The translations under genes and the position numbers were made by a program. A stretch of DNA of 9,746 nucleotides from an uncultured Agathobaculum sp. (lineage in GTDB: Bacteria; Bacillota; Clostridia; Oscillospirales; Butyricicoccaceae): NCBI GenBank assembly GCA_944380945.1, contig CALWJG010000053.1:1-9746 (forward strand). The letters are read 5' to 3'. Shown here piece after piece: positions 1-5,040 of this stretch (position 1 is the first letter of the stretch; every line of letters begins with the position of its first letter). The notes under the pieces are model-generated. The model was given only the letters and a program-made list of their open reading frames with translations, had not been told where the DNA came from and made no database searches.

Positions 1-20
1 TCTTCTTTTGTCTTATCCAT
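1..20 (-). CDS. 5' end of an unidentified minus-strand gene (partial)
   Basis: An ATG on the minus strand at 18-20 opens a frame reading MDKTKE that runs out of the window. It is preceded on that strand by an AAGAAGG-type ribosome binding site (complement of about 29-35) at normal spacing of 8 bases. Only six codons are visible, so no product can be named. The call rests on the start codon and ribosome binding site alone. The gene would be divergent from the DUF2461 operon, with the repeat element lying between them. Confidence 0.45.
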
Positions 21-130
21 AGGTTATACCTTCTTTGTTTAATCAGATGAAATGGCAAGTCTATCCGGTGAAGCGAGCACGGGACGCCCCTTCATGCTGT
101 AACAGCAGCTGGGTGGCATCCGCCAAACCC

Positions 131-180
131 GGCTCCCCTTTGAGGGGAGCTGGCACGGCCGCAGGCCGTGACTGAGGGGT
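131..180 (+). repeat. Double-hairpin palindromic repeat, left copy
   Basis: This unit consists of two perfect hairpins: GCTCCCCT/AGGGGAGC (132-139 with 143-150, loop 3) and CACGGCC/GGCCGTG (154-160 with 164-170, loop 3), followed by ACTGAGGGGT. The reverse complement of 213-263 aligns to it over its whole length. It looks like a REP- or MITE-like intergenic element. I recall similar CTCCCC..GAGGGGAG elements in gut Oscillospirales genomes, but I cannot search for copies here. The 21-340 stretch around it shows no credible gene. Confidence 0.8.
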
Positions 181-212
181 CATTCCAAGGGGCGGGCAGC
201 TGACCTGACGGG

Positions 213-263
213 ACCTCTCCGTCAGCGCCTGACGGCGCTGCCACCTCCCCTCGAAGGGGAGGC
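213..263 (-). repeat. Double-hairpin palindromic repeat, right copy, inverted
   Basis: This is the second copy of the unit at 131-180, in the opposite orientation and 32 bp away. Its hairpins are CAGCGCC/GGCGCTG (223-229 with 234-240, loop 4) and CCTCCCCT/AGGGGAGG (244-251 with 255-262, loop 3). The inner stem differs in sequence from that of the left copy (CGGCC versus GCGCC cores), yet pairing is fully kept on both sides. The pair as a whole can form one very large cruciform or RNA fold. Function is unknown: mobile remnant, transcript end or nucleoid site are all possible. Confidence 0.8.
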
Positions 264-340
264 AGGATGGGTGGTGCAGGTGGCAGCGGGCAGCGCCCAC
301 AATATTTTGCGTTTTCGCTGTGGGAAACAGCAAAATACTG

Positions 341-369
341 TTGCGAAAATGCGCAAAACGCGGTACAAT
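341..369 (+). promoter_or_regulatory. Sigma-A type promoter of the DUF2461 operon
   Basis: TTGCGA (341-346) and TACAAT (364-369) are separated by 17 bp. Transcription would start near 376, just before the AGGTGG ribosome binding site at 381-386. This placement puts the ATGs at 320 and 368 upstream of the transcript and so decides the start of the next gene at 398. Confidence 0.75.
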
Positions 370-397
370 GTTAAGCAGAAAGGTGGTGCCCCTTCCC

Positions 398-1099
398 ATG
401 GCATTCACAGGCTTCAACGCCGCGGGCATCGACCTGCTGCAGCTCAACCGCCTGCAAAACAACAAAGAATTTTACGAGGCCCATAAAGAAGAGATCAAGC
501 GGCTGGCCATCCAGCCCTTTTACGACCTGATCGCGGACATGACCCCCGCCATGCTGGAGATCGACCCGCAGTTCGTGGTCGTCCCGTCGCGCATGGTGTC
601 CCGCGTGCGGCGCGACACCCGCTACACCAAGGACAAGACGCTCTACCGCGCCAACCTGTGGATGTTCTTCCGCCGGCCGCGGCGCGAGCGCGAATCCGTG
701 CCCTGCTATTATTTCGAGGTGCACCCCGAATACTGGGGCTACGGCTGCTGGGGCGCCTGGGGCCGGGGCGAAATGGAGGCCCTGCGCACCATGATCCTGC
801 ATGAGGACCGGCTGTTCCTCGACGCGCGGCGCGCGCTGGACAGCTGCCCGCAGATGCTCCTCTCGGGCGAGTGCTACAAGCGCCCGAAATTCCCGGACGC
901 CGATCCGGCTGTCCAGGACTGGCTGAGCCGCAAGGAGATCGGCGCGGATTTCCGCGAATACAACGACTTCTCCCCCATTCTGGACGGCTCGTTCGTCCAG
1001 CCCATGATCGAAAACATGCAGCGGCTCGCGCCGTTTTACCGGTTCCTGCTCGCCGCCAAGGAGCGCGCCGAGGCCGGCGCACGGGAGGCGCTGCAATGA
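398..1099 (+). CDS. DUF2461 domain protein
   Basis: This 233-residue protein matches the DUF2461 (TIGR02453-like) family, whose biochemical function is not established. The family hallmark is visible at residues 69-84, RVRRDTRYTKDKTLYR, corresponding to the usual R-x-x-R-D-x-R-[FY]-[ST]-x-D-K block. It is preceded by the N-terminal LNRLQNNKEFYEAHK segment (16-30) and followed by an aromatic YYFEVHPEYWGYGCWGAWG stretch near 104-122. Length is normal for the family. I chose ATG 398 because the promoter at 341-369 excludes the upstream ATGs and AGGTGG (381-386) precedes it, with a slightly long gap of 11 bases. The stop overlaps the start of the exonuclease gene (ATGA), implying translational coupling. 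It is probably cytoplasmic, with no signal peptide or membrane segment. Codons are GC-ending like the rest of the window. Confidence 0.85.
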   Translation: MAFTGFNAAGIDLLQLNRLQNNKEFYEAHKEEIKRLAIQPFYDLIADMTPAMLEIDPQFVVVPSRMVSRVRRDTRYTKDKTLYRANLWMFFRRPRRERESVPCYYFEVHPEYWGYGCWGAWGRGEMEALRTMILHEDRLFLDARRALDSCPQMLLSGECYKRPKFPDADPAVQDWLSRKEIGADFREYNDFSPILDGSFVQPMIENMQRLAPFYRFLLAAKERAEAGAREALQ

Positions 1100-1728
1100 A
1101 GTACATCGCACTGGATTTTGAGACCGGCAACGCCTCGCCGCTCAGCGCGTGCGCGCTCGGCGTGAGCATTTTTGAGGACGACGCGCTCGTGCGCGAGCAG
1201 GTCTCGCTCATCCTGCCGCCCGCCGGGGTGCGCAAATTCCACTGGGGCAATGTGCGCGTCAACCACATCACGGAAAAAATGGTCGCGGACGCGCCCTCGT
1301 TCGACGAGGTCTGGCGGCCGCTGGCGGAGGAGGCCGAGGGCAGCGTGCTCGTCTGCCACAACGCCATGTTTGACACCGCCGTGCTGTGCGCCTGTCTGGC
1401 GCATTACCACCTGCCCATGCCCGCCTGCCGCTATGTGTGCACGGTCAAGGTCTCCCGCCGCGTGTGGCCGGAGCTTGCCAACCACAAGCTGGATACGGTC
1501 GCGGATGCGCTCGGCATCACGCTCAACCACCACGAGGCCGGTTCGGACGCCCGCGCCGCAGGCCTGATCCTGCAGGCCGCCCTGCGCGAGACCGGCAGCG
1601 CGGATGCGGACGAGCTGGCGGAAAAGATCGGCATGCGGCTGGGACGCATCTCCCCGATGGGTACGACGCCGTGCAGCATCGCAAAGGAAGCAAGGGGCGC
1701 GAAAGCGTCTGTTCATCCCTCTAAATGA
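1096..1728 (+). CDS. 3'-5' exonuclease, DnaQ/DEDDh family
   Basis: This 210-residue stand-alone exonuclease resembles the epsilon/PolC proofreading domain. All four DEDDh acidic residues plus the histidine are visible: D7 and E9 in LDFETGN (motif I), D93 in HNAMFDTAVL (motif II), and H146 with D151 in HHEAGSDARAAG (motif III). Such enzymes use two metal ions to remove nucleotides from DNA or RNA 3' ends; whether this one acts in repair or RNA turnover cannot be told. The catalytic domain ends near residue 165, followed by a short helical and basic tail of about 45 residues with no recognised domain. The start at 1096 is supported by GGGAGG at 1083-1088 and by the 4-base ATGA overlap with the DUF2461 gene. 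The in-frame ATG at 871 lies deep inside that gene and is rejected. Confidence 0.9.
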   Translation: MKYIALDFETGNASPLSACALGVSIFEDDALVREQVSLILPPAGVRKFHWGNVRVNHITEKMVADAPSFDEVWRPLAEEAEGSVLVCHNAMFDTAVLCACLAHYHLPMPACRYVCTVKVSRRVWPELANHKLDTVADALGITLNHHEAGSDARAAGLILQAALRETGSADADELAEKIGMRLGRISPMGTTPCSIAKEARGAKASVHPSK

Positions 1729-1754
1729 ATCAAAAATAAAGGAGAGAGCATGCT

Positions 1755-2063
1755 ATGAAAAACTATCTGGAAAACATCGACCGTGAGGCGCTGCGCGCCC
1801 GTGCAGAGCAGATGCTGGGCTACGCGAACGACGCGCGCGCACAGGCCAGCCGCTGGACCGACTACGCGGTGGACAAGGCGCGCGGCTTTTCGCTGTTCGA
1901 CTTCGCAGTGCTGGAGGCTTGCCTGCTCACCCTCGGCCTGTGGCTGGGCACCTGCTTCTCCAAGCTGTTCAAAAAGTGCCGCGGCGTGCTGTTCATGCTG
2001 TTTGCCGCCAGCTGGCTCTATCTGCTGTGGCGCATCGTATTTGACGACGAGACGGACGACTGA
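1755..2063 (+). CDS. Small membrane protein, two predicted helices
   Basis: This 102-residue protein has a charged, helical N-terminal part (about 1-43, rich in Asp, Arg and Ala). Two hydrophobic segments follow at about 49-67 (FAVLEACLLTLGLWLGTCF) and 78-95 (VLFMLFAASWLYLLWRIV), separated by a basic KLFKKCRG loop, and the protein ends in an acidic DDETDD tail. The layout suggests a short hairpin in the membrane. I recall short Clostridia proteins of similar shape carrying an over-specific 'permease of phosphate ABC transporter' label, but nothing here supports a transport role. Function is unknown. GGAGAG at 1741-1746 gives a good ribosome binding site for ATG 1755. It lies 26 bp after the exonuclease gene and is probably the last gene of the 398-2063 operon, ending at the terminator at 2091. 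Confidence 0.75.
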   Translation: MKNYLENIDREALRARAEQMLGYANDARAQASRWTDYAVDKARGFSLFDFAVLEACLLTLGLWLGTCFSKLFKKCRGVLFMLFAASWLYLLWRIVFDDETDD

Positions 2064-2090
2064 TCCCCTGTCTCAGGCTGTATTGCAATT

Positions 2091-2125
2091 AAAAACGCTG
2101 TGGATTTGCTCCACAGCGTTTTTTT
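2091..2125. terminator. Bidirectional intrinsic terminator
   Basis: A perfect 14-bp stem (2091-2104 with 2110-2123) with a TTTGC loop is flanked by A5 on the left and T7 on the right. It can therefore stop transcription from both the 398-2063 operon and the convergent repressor gene. The T-run reaches into the TAA stop codon of that minus-strand gene (2124-2126). Confidence 0.9.
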
Positions 2126-2318
2126 ATTGCTCGTCCGGAAATACCCGGATGTCCAGCGCCTCACAGATCTGAAAAAACAGGTCGAGGGAGGGCGTTTTGC
2201 GGCCACACTCAATTTCATAAATATAGGCCTGCGTGCGGTCGACCATCTCCCCGAGCTGGGTTTGTGTCAAACCTTTTTCTTTGCGCCGCTTCTTGAAAAG
2301 CGCCCGGTAATCCACCAT
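2124..2318 (-). CDS. Small Cro/C1-type (XRE family) DNA-binding repressor
   Basis: This 64-residue protein is little more than one Cro/C1-type helix-turn-helix domain. Helix 1 is around 4-15, helix 2 at LTQTQLGEMV (17-26), and the recognition helix at TQAYIYEIECG (29-39). The typical family tail TPSLDLFFQICEALDI follows at 42-57. There is no ligand, peptidase or dimerisation extension. Such minimal proteins usually bind DNA palindromes as dimers. The ATG at 2316-2318 is preceded on the minus strand by AGAGAGGT (complement of 2327-2334). Its own promoter overlaps operator O1, and the divergent gene at 2472 has two further copies of the same palindrome. Autorepression plus repression of the neighbour is therefore the natural reading, though inferred. 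It ends on the shared bidirectional terminator. Confidence 0.9.
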   Translation of the reverse strand: MVDYRALFKKRRKEKGLTQTQLGEMVDRTQAYIYEIECGRKTPSLDLFFQICEALDIRVFPDEQ

Positions 2319-2365
2319 AGCCGCCTACCTCTCTCATGCCGTTGCTGCATACTGTTTCTTTTATA

Positions 2366-2395
2366 ATTATAGCTGACAGCTATCCTCCCTATCAA
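2366..2395 (-). promoter_or_regulatory. Promoter of the XRE repressor gene
   Basis: Read on the minus strand, TTGATA (complement of 2390-2395) and a perfect TATAAT (complement of 2366-2371) are spaced by 18 bp. The operator-like palindrome O1 (2369-2383) covers part of the -10 and the spacer, so a bound dimer would block RNA polymerase. Confidence 0.75.
2369..2383. promoter_or_regulatory. Operator-like palindrome O1
   Basis: ATAGCTGACAGCTAT is a perfect inverted repeat. It fits the consensus ATRGCT-N3-AGCYAT shared by all three sites of this intergenic region. It overlaps the -10 box of the repressor's own promoter. Confidence 0.75.
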
Positions 2396-2396
2396 T

Positions 2397-2411
2397 ATGG
2401 CTATCAGCCAT
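2397..2411. promoter_or_regulatory. Operator-like palindrome O2
   Basis: ATGGCTATCAGCCAT is a perfect 6-3-6 inverted repeat whose last base is the first base of the TTGACA -35 box of the rightward promoter. Its centre is 28 bp from that of O1. Confidence 0.75.
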
Positions 2412-2439
2412 TGACATATCGTTGTTTGTCCGTTATAAT
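2411..2439 (+). promoter_or_regulatory. Full-consensus promoter of the 91-residue orphan gene
   Basis: TTGACA (2411-2416) and TATAAT (2434-2439) are both perfect consensus and are separated by exactly 17 bp, the ideal spacing. Transcription would start near 2446, inside operator O3. Such a strong promoter is expected to be held off by a repressor, in agreement with the flanking palindromes. Confidence 0.9.
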
Positions 2440-2452
2440 GGCTTAAAGCCAT
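2438..2452. promoter_or_regulatory. Operator-like palindrome O3
   Basis: ATGGCTTAAAGCCAT is a perfect 6-3-6 inverted repeat with half-sites identical to those of O2. It overlaps the last two bases of the -10 box and the expected transcription start. Its centre lies 41 bp from that of O2, close to four helical turns. Confidence 0.75.
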
Positions 2453-2471
2453 AACACAAGGAGGTATCCCA

Positions 2472-2747
2472 ATGTACGCCCCCACCTGTGCCGAAATCTA
2501 TGACGAGCTGCTGCAGTCCTTTGCCGACCTGTCGTGCGACGTCTGCGCGCTCGAGGCGCTGTACCGCTGCCGGATGGCGCTGCCCGCCTTTGCCACCCGC
2601 GCCGCATTGGCGGAGGAGCTGCGCCGCACCCGCGATTTTCTCGAGCAGCACGCCCGCGACACCGAGACCGCCGGCCGCCACCTGCTCGACTGCCTCGCGG
2701 CGGACGCCGGCATGAAAAAAGAGCCGTCGCAAAACGGCTCTTTTTGA
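2472..2747 (+). CDS. Orphan 91-residue helical protein controlled by the XRE switch
   Basis: I do not recognise a family for this 91-residue protein. It is mostly predicted helix, with Leu/Ala-rich heptad-like stretches (DELLQSFADLSC; ELRRTRDFLEQHARDTETAGRH), a central CDVCALEALYRC segment with three cysteines (23, 26, 33), and no signal peptide or membrane span. The gene is well supported. It has a full-consensus promoter, a textbook AAGGAGGT ribosome binding site (2458-2465, six bases from ATG 2472) and strongly GC-ending codons. Its last codons (KKEPSQNGSF) are encoded by the terminator hairpin itself. It is monocistronic and divergent from the repressor. It could be a regulator partner, an antirepressor or a stress-induced protein; the sequence does not decide. 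A toxin is possible but not indicated. Confidence 0.75.
   Translation: MYAPTCAEIYDELLQSFADLSCDVCALEALYRCRMALPAFATRAALAEELRRTRDFLEQHARDTETAGRHLLDCLAADAGMKKEPSQNGSF
2715..2745. terminator. Bidirectional terminator inside the end of the orphan gene
   Basis: The stem GAGCCGT/ACGGCTC (2721-2727 with 2734-2740) is flanked by A6 (2715-2720) and T5 (2741-2745). The T-run runs into the TGA stop (2745-2747), so the whole hairpin lies within the coding sequence. On the minus strand the A6 becomes T6 and serves the convergent ECF transporter gene. Confidence 0.88.
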
Positions 2748-2767
2748 TTCGCTTATGGGGATGTGGT

Positions 2768-3328
2768 TCAGGTGTGGATGCGCGTGCCCATCTCCGCGTT
2801 TGCGTGGCCGAGCACCGGCAGCAGCACCGCGCACACGATCACGCCCGCAAGGCCCTGCACGATGTTGAACGGCACGCCAACCAGCACCGCGGCCGCCGCC
2901 GCGCCTGCTGCGCTGCCCGCGGCGATCTGCAGGCCGACCTCATAGAGGTAATACCCCGCCACCATGATGACCTCCGCCGGGATGCCCGCCAGCGCCACGC
3001 GCACCGGCGTGTGCAGGCTGCTGTGGCCCGCCATGCGGTGATACAGCCAGCCGCCGGCGGCCGCGGTCAGGGCTTTGATGACCAGCGTGGCCGGCACATA
3101 GGCTGCCGCGCCTGCAAAAACGTCCGCCAGCATCGAGCCGACGCCCGCCGCCACGGCGCCCAGCCCCGGCCCGAGCAGAATGCCGCAGATCAGCACCAGC
3201 CCGTCACCCAGATGGATATACCCGCCGCCTGCCAGCGGCGTCGGGATGCGGATGACCATGGTCGCCACCGTGGTCAGCGCCGCCAGAAGCGCGGTCAGAA
3301 TGATCGTTCTCGTCTTTTTTGCCGTCAT
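2768..3328 (-). CDS. ECF transporter S component (substrate-binding membrane subunit)
   Basis: This 186-residue integral membrane protein has about six hydrophobic segments. It carries the loop typical of S components of the PF07155-like family: GYIHLGDGLV (36-45) followed by GPGLGAVAAGVGSMLADV (53-70). S components capture a vitamin or precursor and dock with a shared EcfA/A'/T energising module, which is not encoded in this window. A solitary S gene is normal for group II ECF systems. The substrate cannot be read from the sequence, and no riboswitch was recognised upstream. I chose ATG 3326-3328 (MTAKKTRTIILTALL) because an AGGAGAGAAGG ribosome binding site lies just upstream on the minus strand. 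The upstream in-frame ATG at 3394 would add a 22-residue basic extension with no such site and would lie before the likely -10 box. It converges with the orphan gene and uses its terminator. Confidence 0.88.
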   Translation of the reverse strand: MTAKKTRTIILTALLAALTTVATMVIRIPTPLAGGGYIHLGDGLVLICGILLGPGLGAVAAGVGSMLADVFAGAAAYVPATLVIKALTAAAGGWLYHRMAGHSSLHTPVRVALAGIPAEVIMVAGYYLYEVGLQIAAGSAAGAAAAAVLVGVPFNIVQGLAGVIVCAVLLPVLGHANAEMGTRIHT

Positions 3329-3361
3329 GGTCAATGCCTTCTCTCCTCTGGAACTGCCTCC

Positions 3362-3390
3362 ATTGTAGCGCGCTTTTGACCTTTTAGAAA
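3362..3390 (-). promoter_or_regulatory. Probable promoter of the ECF S-component gene
   Basis: A good -10 box TACAAT (complement of 3362-3367) lies 33 bp before the chosen start. The only -35 candidate at 17 bp spacing is the weak TTTCTA (complement of 3385-3390). The -10 is convincing and the -35 is not. Confidence 0.45.
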
Positions 3391-3431
3391 GCATCAGTTT
3401 TCTTATTTTTTATCATGCCAGTTTGCGCAGG

Positions 3432-3455
3432 AAAACAGCCCGCCGAAGCGGGCTG
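3432..3455 (-). terminator. Intrinsic terminator of the CoA-transferase gene
   Basis: The 8-bp GC-rich stem CAGCCCGC/GCGGGCTG (3436-3443 with 3448-3455) closes a four-base loop that reads TTCG on the minus strand. It is followed on that strand by T4 (complement of 3432-3435). It lies 20 bp beyond the stop codon of the minus-strand gene. Confidence 0.82.
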
Positions 3456-3475
3456 CTGAAATTCCGAATTTGAAG

Positions 3476-4816
3476 TTACCGCTTGTTCGAGCGCTTCCAG
3501 ATGTGCATTTTGTCCGCCTCCGCGATCAGCTGCTCGCGGAAGTCCGGATGCGCGATCGAGATCAGCGCCTCGGCGCGCTCCCAGCTGGACTTGCCCTTGA
3601 GGTTGATCATGCCGTACTCGGTGACGATATACTGGGTCGCAGAGCGCGGGTCGGTGACGATCGAGCCGTTTGACAGCGTCGGGCGGATACGGGAAGCGAC
3701 CGTGCCGTCCTTCTGCTTGAAGGTCGAGGACAGGCAGATGAAGCTCTTGCCGCCCTTGGACAGGTACGCGCCCATGACGAAATCGAGCTGGCCGCCCGTG
3801 CCCGAGATCTGCTTGGTGCCTGCGGATTCCGCGTTGATCTGGCCGTACAGGTCGATGTCGACCGCGTTGTTGATCGAGATGAAGTTGTCGATCTGCGCGA
3901 TCACGCGCACGTCGTTGGTGTAATCGACCGGCACAGAGGCGCACTGCGGGTTGTCGTTGAGGTAGTCGTACAGCTTCTGCGTGCCCGCGGCGAAGGCGTA
4001 CGCCTGACGGCCGCGGTCGATGGTCTTGCAGCGGCCGGTGATCTTGCCCGCCTTGGCGATGTCCACGAACGCATCGACGTACATCTCGGTGTGCACGCCC
4101 AGATCCTTGAGGTCGGAGTCCGCGATCAGCGCGCCGACCGTGTTCGGCATGCCGCCGATGCCCAGCTGCAGGCAGGCGCCGTTCGGGATCTCGGGGACGA
4201 TCAGCTCCGCGACCTTGCGGTCGACCTCGGTCGCCGGCACCGAGCCCATCTCCGCCATGGGCGGGTTGTCGCCCTGGACGATCATATCCACCTCGGAGAT
4301 GTGGATGCAGTCCTCCATGCCGCCCAGGCAGCGCGGCATGTTCTCATTGACCTCGAGGATGATCTTGTCCGCCACGTCGCACACCGCGCGCAGGTGGGAC
4401 GCCTGCGGGCCGAAGCTGAAATAGCCCTGGCTGTCCATCGGCGCGACGGCGAGCATCGCCACATCCACATGGCCGATGTTCTCACGGTAGAAGCGCGGCA
4501 GCTCGGAATAGCGCATGGGCGCATAAAAGCCCGCGCCGGTGGCGATGAACTTGCGCTCGATGCCCGACATATGCCACGAGTTCCACGTCATGTGGGCCGC
4601 CGGGTCCTCGATCTGGTAGATCGCGGGGACGCGCATGAGCACGCCGCCGCGGAAGTTGACGTCGTACAGGTCGGGCAGGCGTTTGGCCAGCGCCTTGTCG
4701 AGTGCGTCCGGCGTGCCGACGCACCAGCCGTAATCCACCCAGTCGCCCGATTTGACCACCTTGACGGCCTCGTCCGCCGTGGTCAGCTTGCTCTGATAGA
4801 GTGCCGCGTAATCCAT
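3476..4816 (-). CDS. but: Butyryl-CoA:acetate CoA-transferase (But type)
   Basis: This 446-residue class I CoA-transferase closely resembles the But enzymes of gut butyrate producers such as Roseburia and Faecalibacterium. These move CoA from butyryl-CoA to acetate, releasing butyrate and acetyl-CoA in the cytoplasm. Visible landmarks are SGDWVDYGWC (23-32), WNSWHMSGIER (78-88), GIGGMPN (219-225), the SDLKDLGVHTEMYVDAF block with the expected catalytic glutamate E244, and GTGGQLDF (339-346). The length is that of the family. It is much closer to But than to the 4-hydroxybutyrate CoA-transferase AbfT/Cat2 as I recall them. The acceptor is not fixed by sequence, and the neighbouring 4-hydroxybutyrate genes make 4-hydroxybutyrate a plausible second substrate. 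The start is supported by GGAGG (complement of 4826-4830), nine bases upstream. It has its own promoter and terminator and is divergent from the ABC transporter. Confidence 0.9.
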   Translation of the reverse strand: MDYAALYQSKLTTADEAVKVVKSGDWVDYGWCVGTPDALDKALAKRLPDLYDVNFRGGVLMRVPAIYQIEDPAAHMTWNSWHMSGIERKFIATGAGFYAPMRYSELPRFYRENIGHVDVAMLAVAPMDSQGYFSFGPQASHLRAVCDVADKIILEVNENMPRCLGGMEDCIHISEVDMIVQGDNPPMAEMGSVPATEVDRKVAELIVPEIPNGACLQLGIGGMPNTVGALIADSDLKDLGVHTEMYVDAFVDIAKAGKITGRCKTIDRGRQAYAFAAGTQKLYDYLNDNPQCASVPVDYTNDVRVIAQIDNFISINNAVDIDLYGQINAESAGTKQISGTGGQLDFVMGAYLSKGGKSFICLSSTFKQKDGTVASRIRPTLSNGSIVTDPRSATQYIVTEYGMINLKGKSSWERAEALISIAHPDFREQLIAEADKMHIWKRSNKR

Positions 4817-4860
4817 GTCGCATAACCTCCAGATTGTCTATTCTTTAACAATATGGTTTT

Positions 4861-4888
4861 ATTATACTATATCCCTGCGGAAAGTCAA
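4861..4888 (-). promoter_or_regulatory. Promoter of the CoA-transferase gene
   Basis: On the minus strand TTGACT (complement of 4883-4888) and perfect TATAAT (complement of 4861-4866) are spaced by 16 bp. This leaves a leader of about 40 bases with the GGAGG site. The shared AT-rich intergenic region to 4990 holds the divergent transporter promoter. Confidence 0.8.
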
Positions 4889-4927
4889 GACGATGCACGC
4901 GCTGCGGCGTAAGATTTCTGTAAAACG

Positions 4928-4959
4928 GCAAAAGTTTACCAAAAGGAATGCAAAAGTTT
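4928..4959 (+). repeat. Direct repeat pair GCAAAAGTTT, possible activator sites
   Basis: GCAAAAGTTT occurs at 4928-4937 and again at 4950-4959. The two copies are offset by 22 bp, about two helical turns, so they face the same side of DNA. The second copy ends three bases before the -35 box of the transporter promoter. The position suits a transcription factor that controls the transporter and perhaps the divergent CoA-transferase gene. No candidate factor is identified. Confidence 0.5.
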
Positions 4960-4962
4960 TTC

Positions 4963-4990
4963 TTGATTTTCTCAGATAAAGTGATACAAT
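4963..4990 (+). promoter_or_regulatory. Extended -10 promoter of the ABC transporter operon
   Basis: TTGATT (4963-4968) is followed after 16 bp by TACAAT (4985-4990), with a TGA just before it (4982-4984) that makes a TGN extended -10. Transcription would start near 4997, giving a leader of about 44 bases with GGGAGGA at 5027-5033. Confidence 0.78.
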
Positions 4991-5040
4991 GATAAATGAC
5001 TTTCACAGTATTTTATCAAAACGATTGGGAGGATACTTCT

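Noticed and set aside
320..397. Longer N-terminus for the DUF2461 protein from ATG 320 or 368
   Set aside because: A well-formed promoter (341-369) puts the transcript start near 376, after both ATGs, and AGGTGG at 381-386 serves ATG 398. The protein family also begins near the MAFTGF segment.
2124..2747. Toxin-antitoxin interpretation of the XRE gene and its neighbour
   Set aside because: The genes are divergent, each has its own promoter, and the 91-residue protein shows no toxin motif. Classical modules are co-directional and overlapping. It is kept only as a remote possibility in the findings.
2534..3379. 281-codon plus-strand open frame spanning the orphan gene and the ECF gene
   Set aside because: It crosses a strong bidirectional terminator, has an Arg/His-rich shadow composition, and conflicts with two better supported genes.
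3329..3394. Upstream start (ATG at 3394) for the ECF S component
   Set aside because: It lies upstream of the likely -10 box, lacks a ribosome binding site and adds a basic segment not seen in the family. ATG 3328 has a good site.
4091..4825. Long plus-strand open frame over the CoA-transferase gene
   Set aside because: The opposite strand encodes an unmistakable But enzyme with all motifs. This frame is rich in His, Arg and Val as expected of a shadow.
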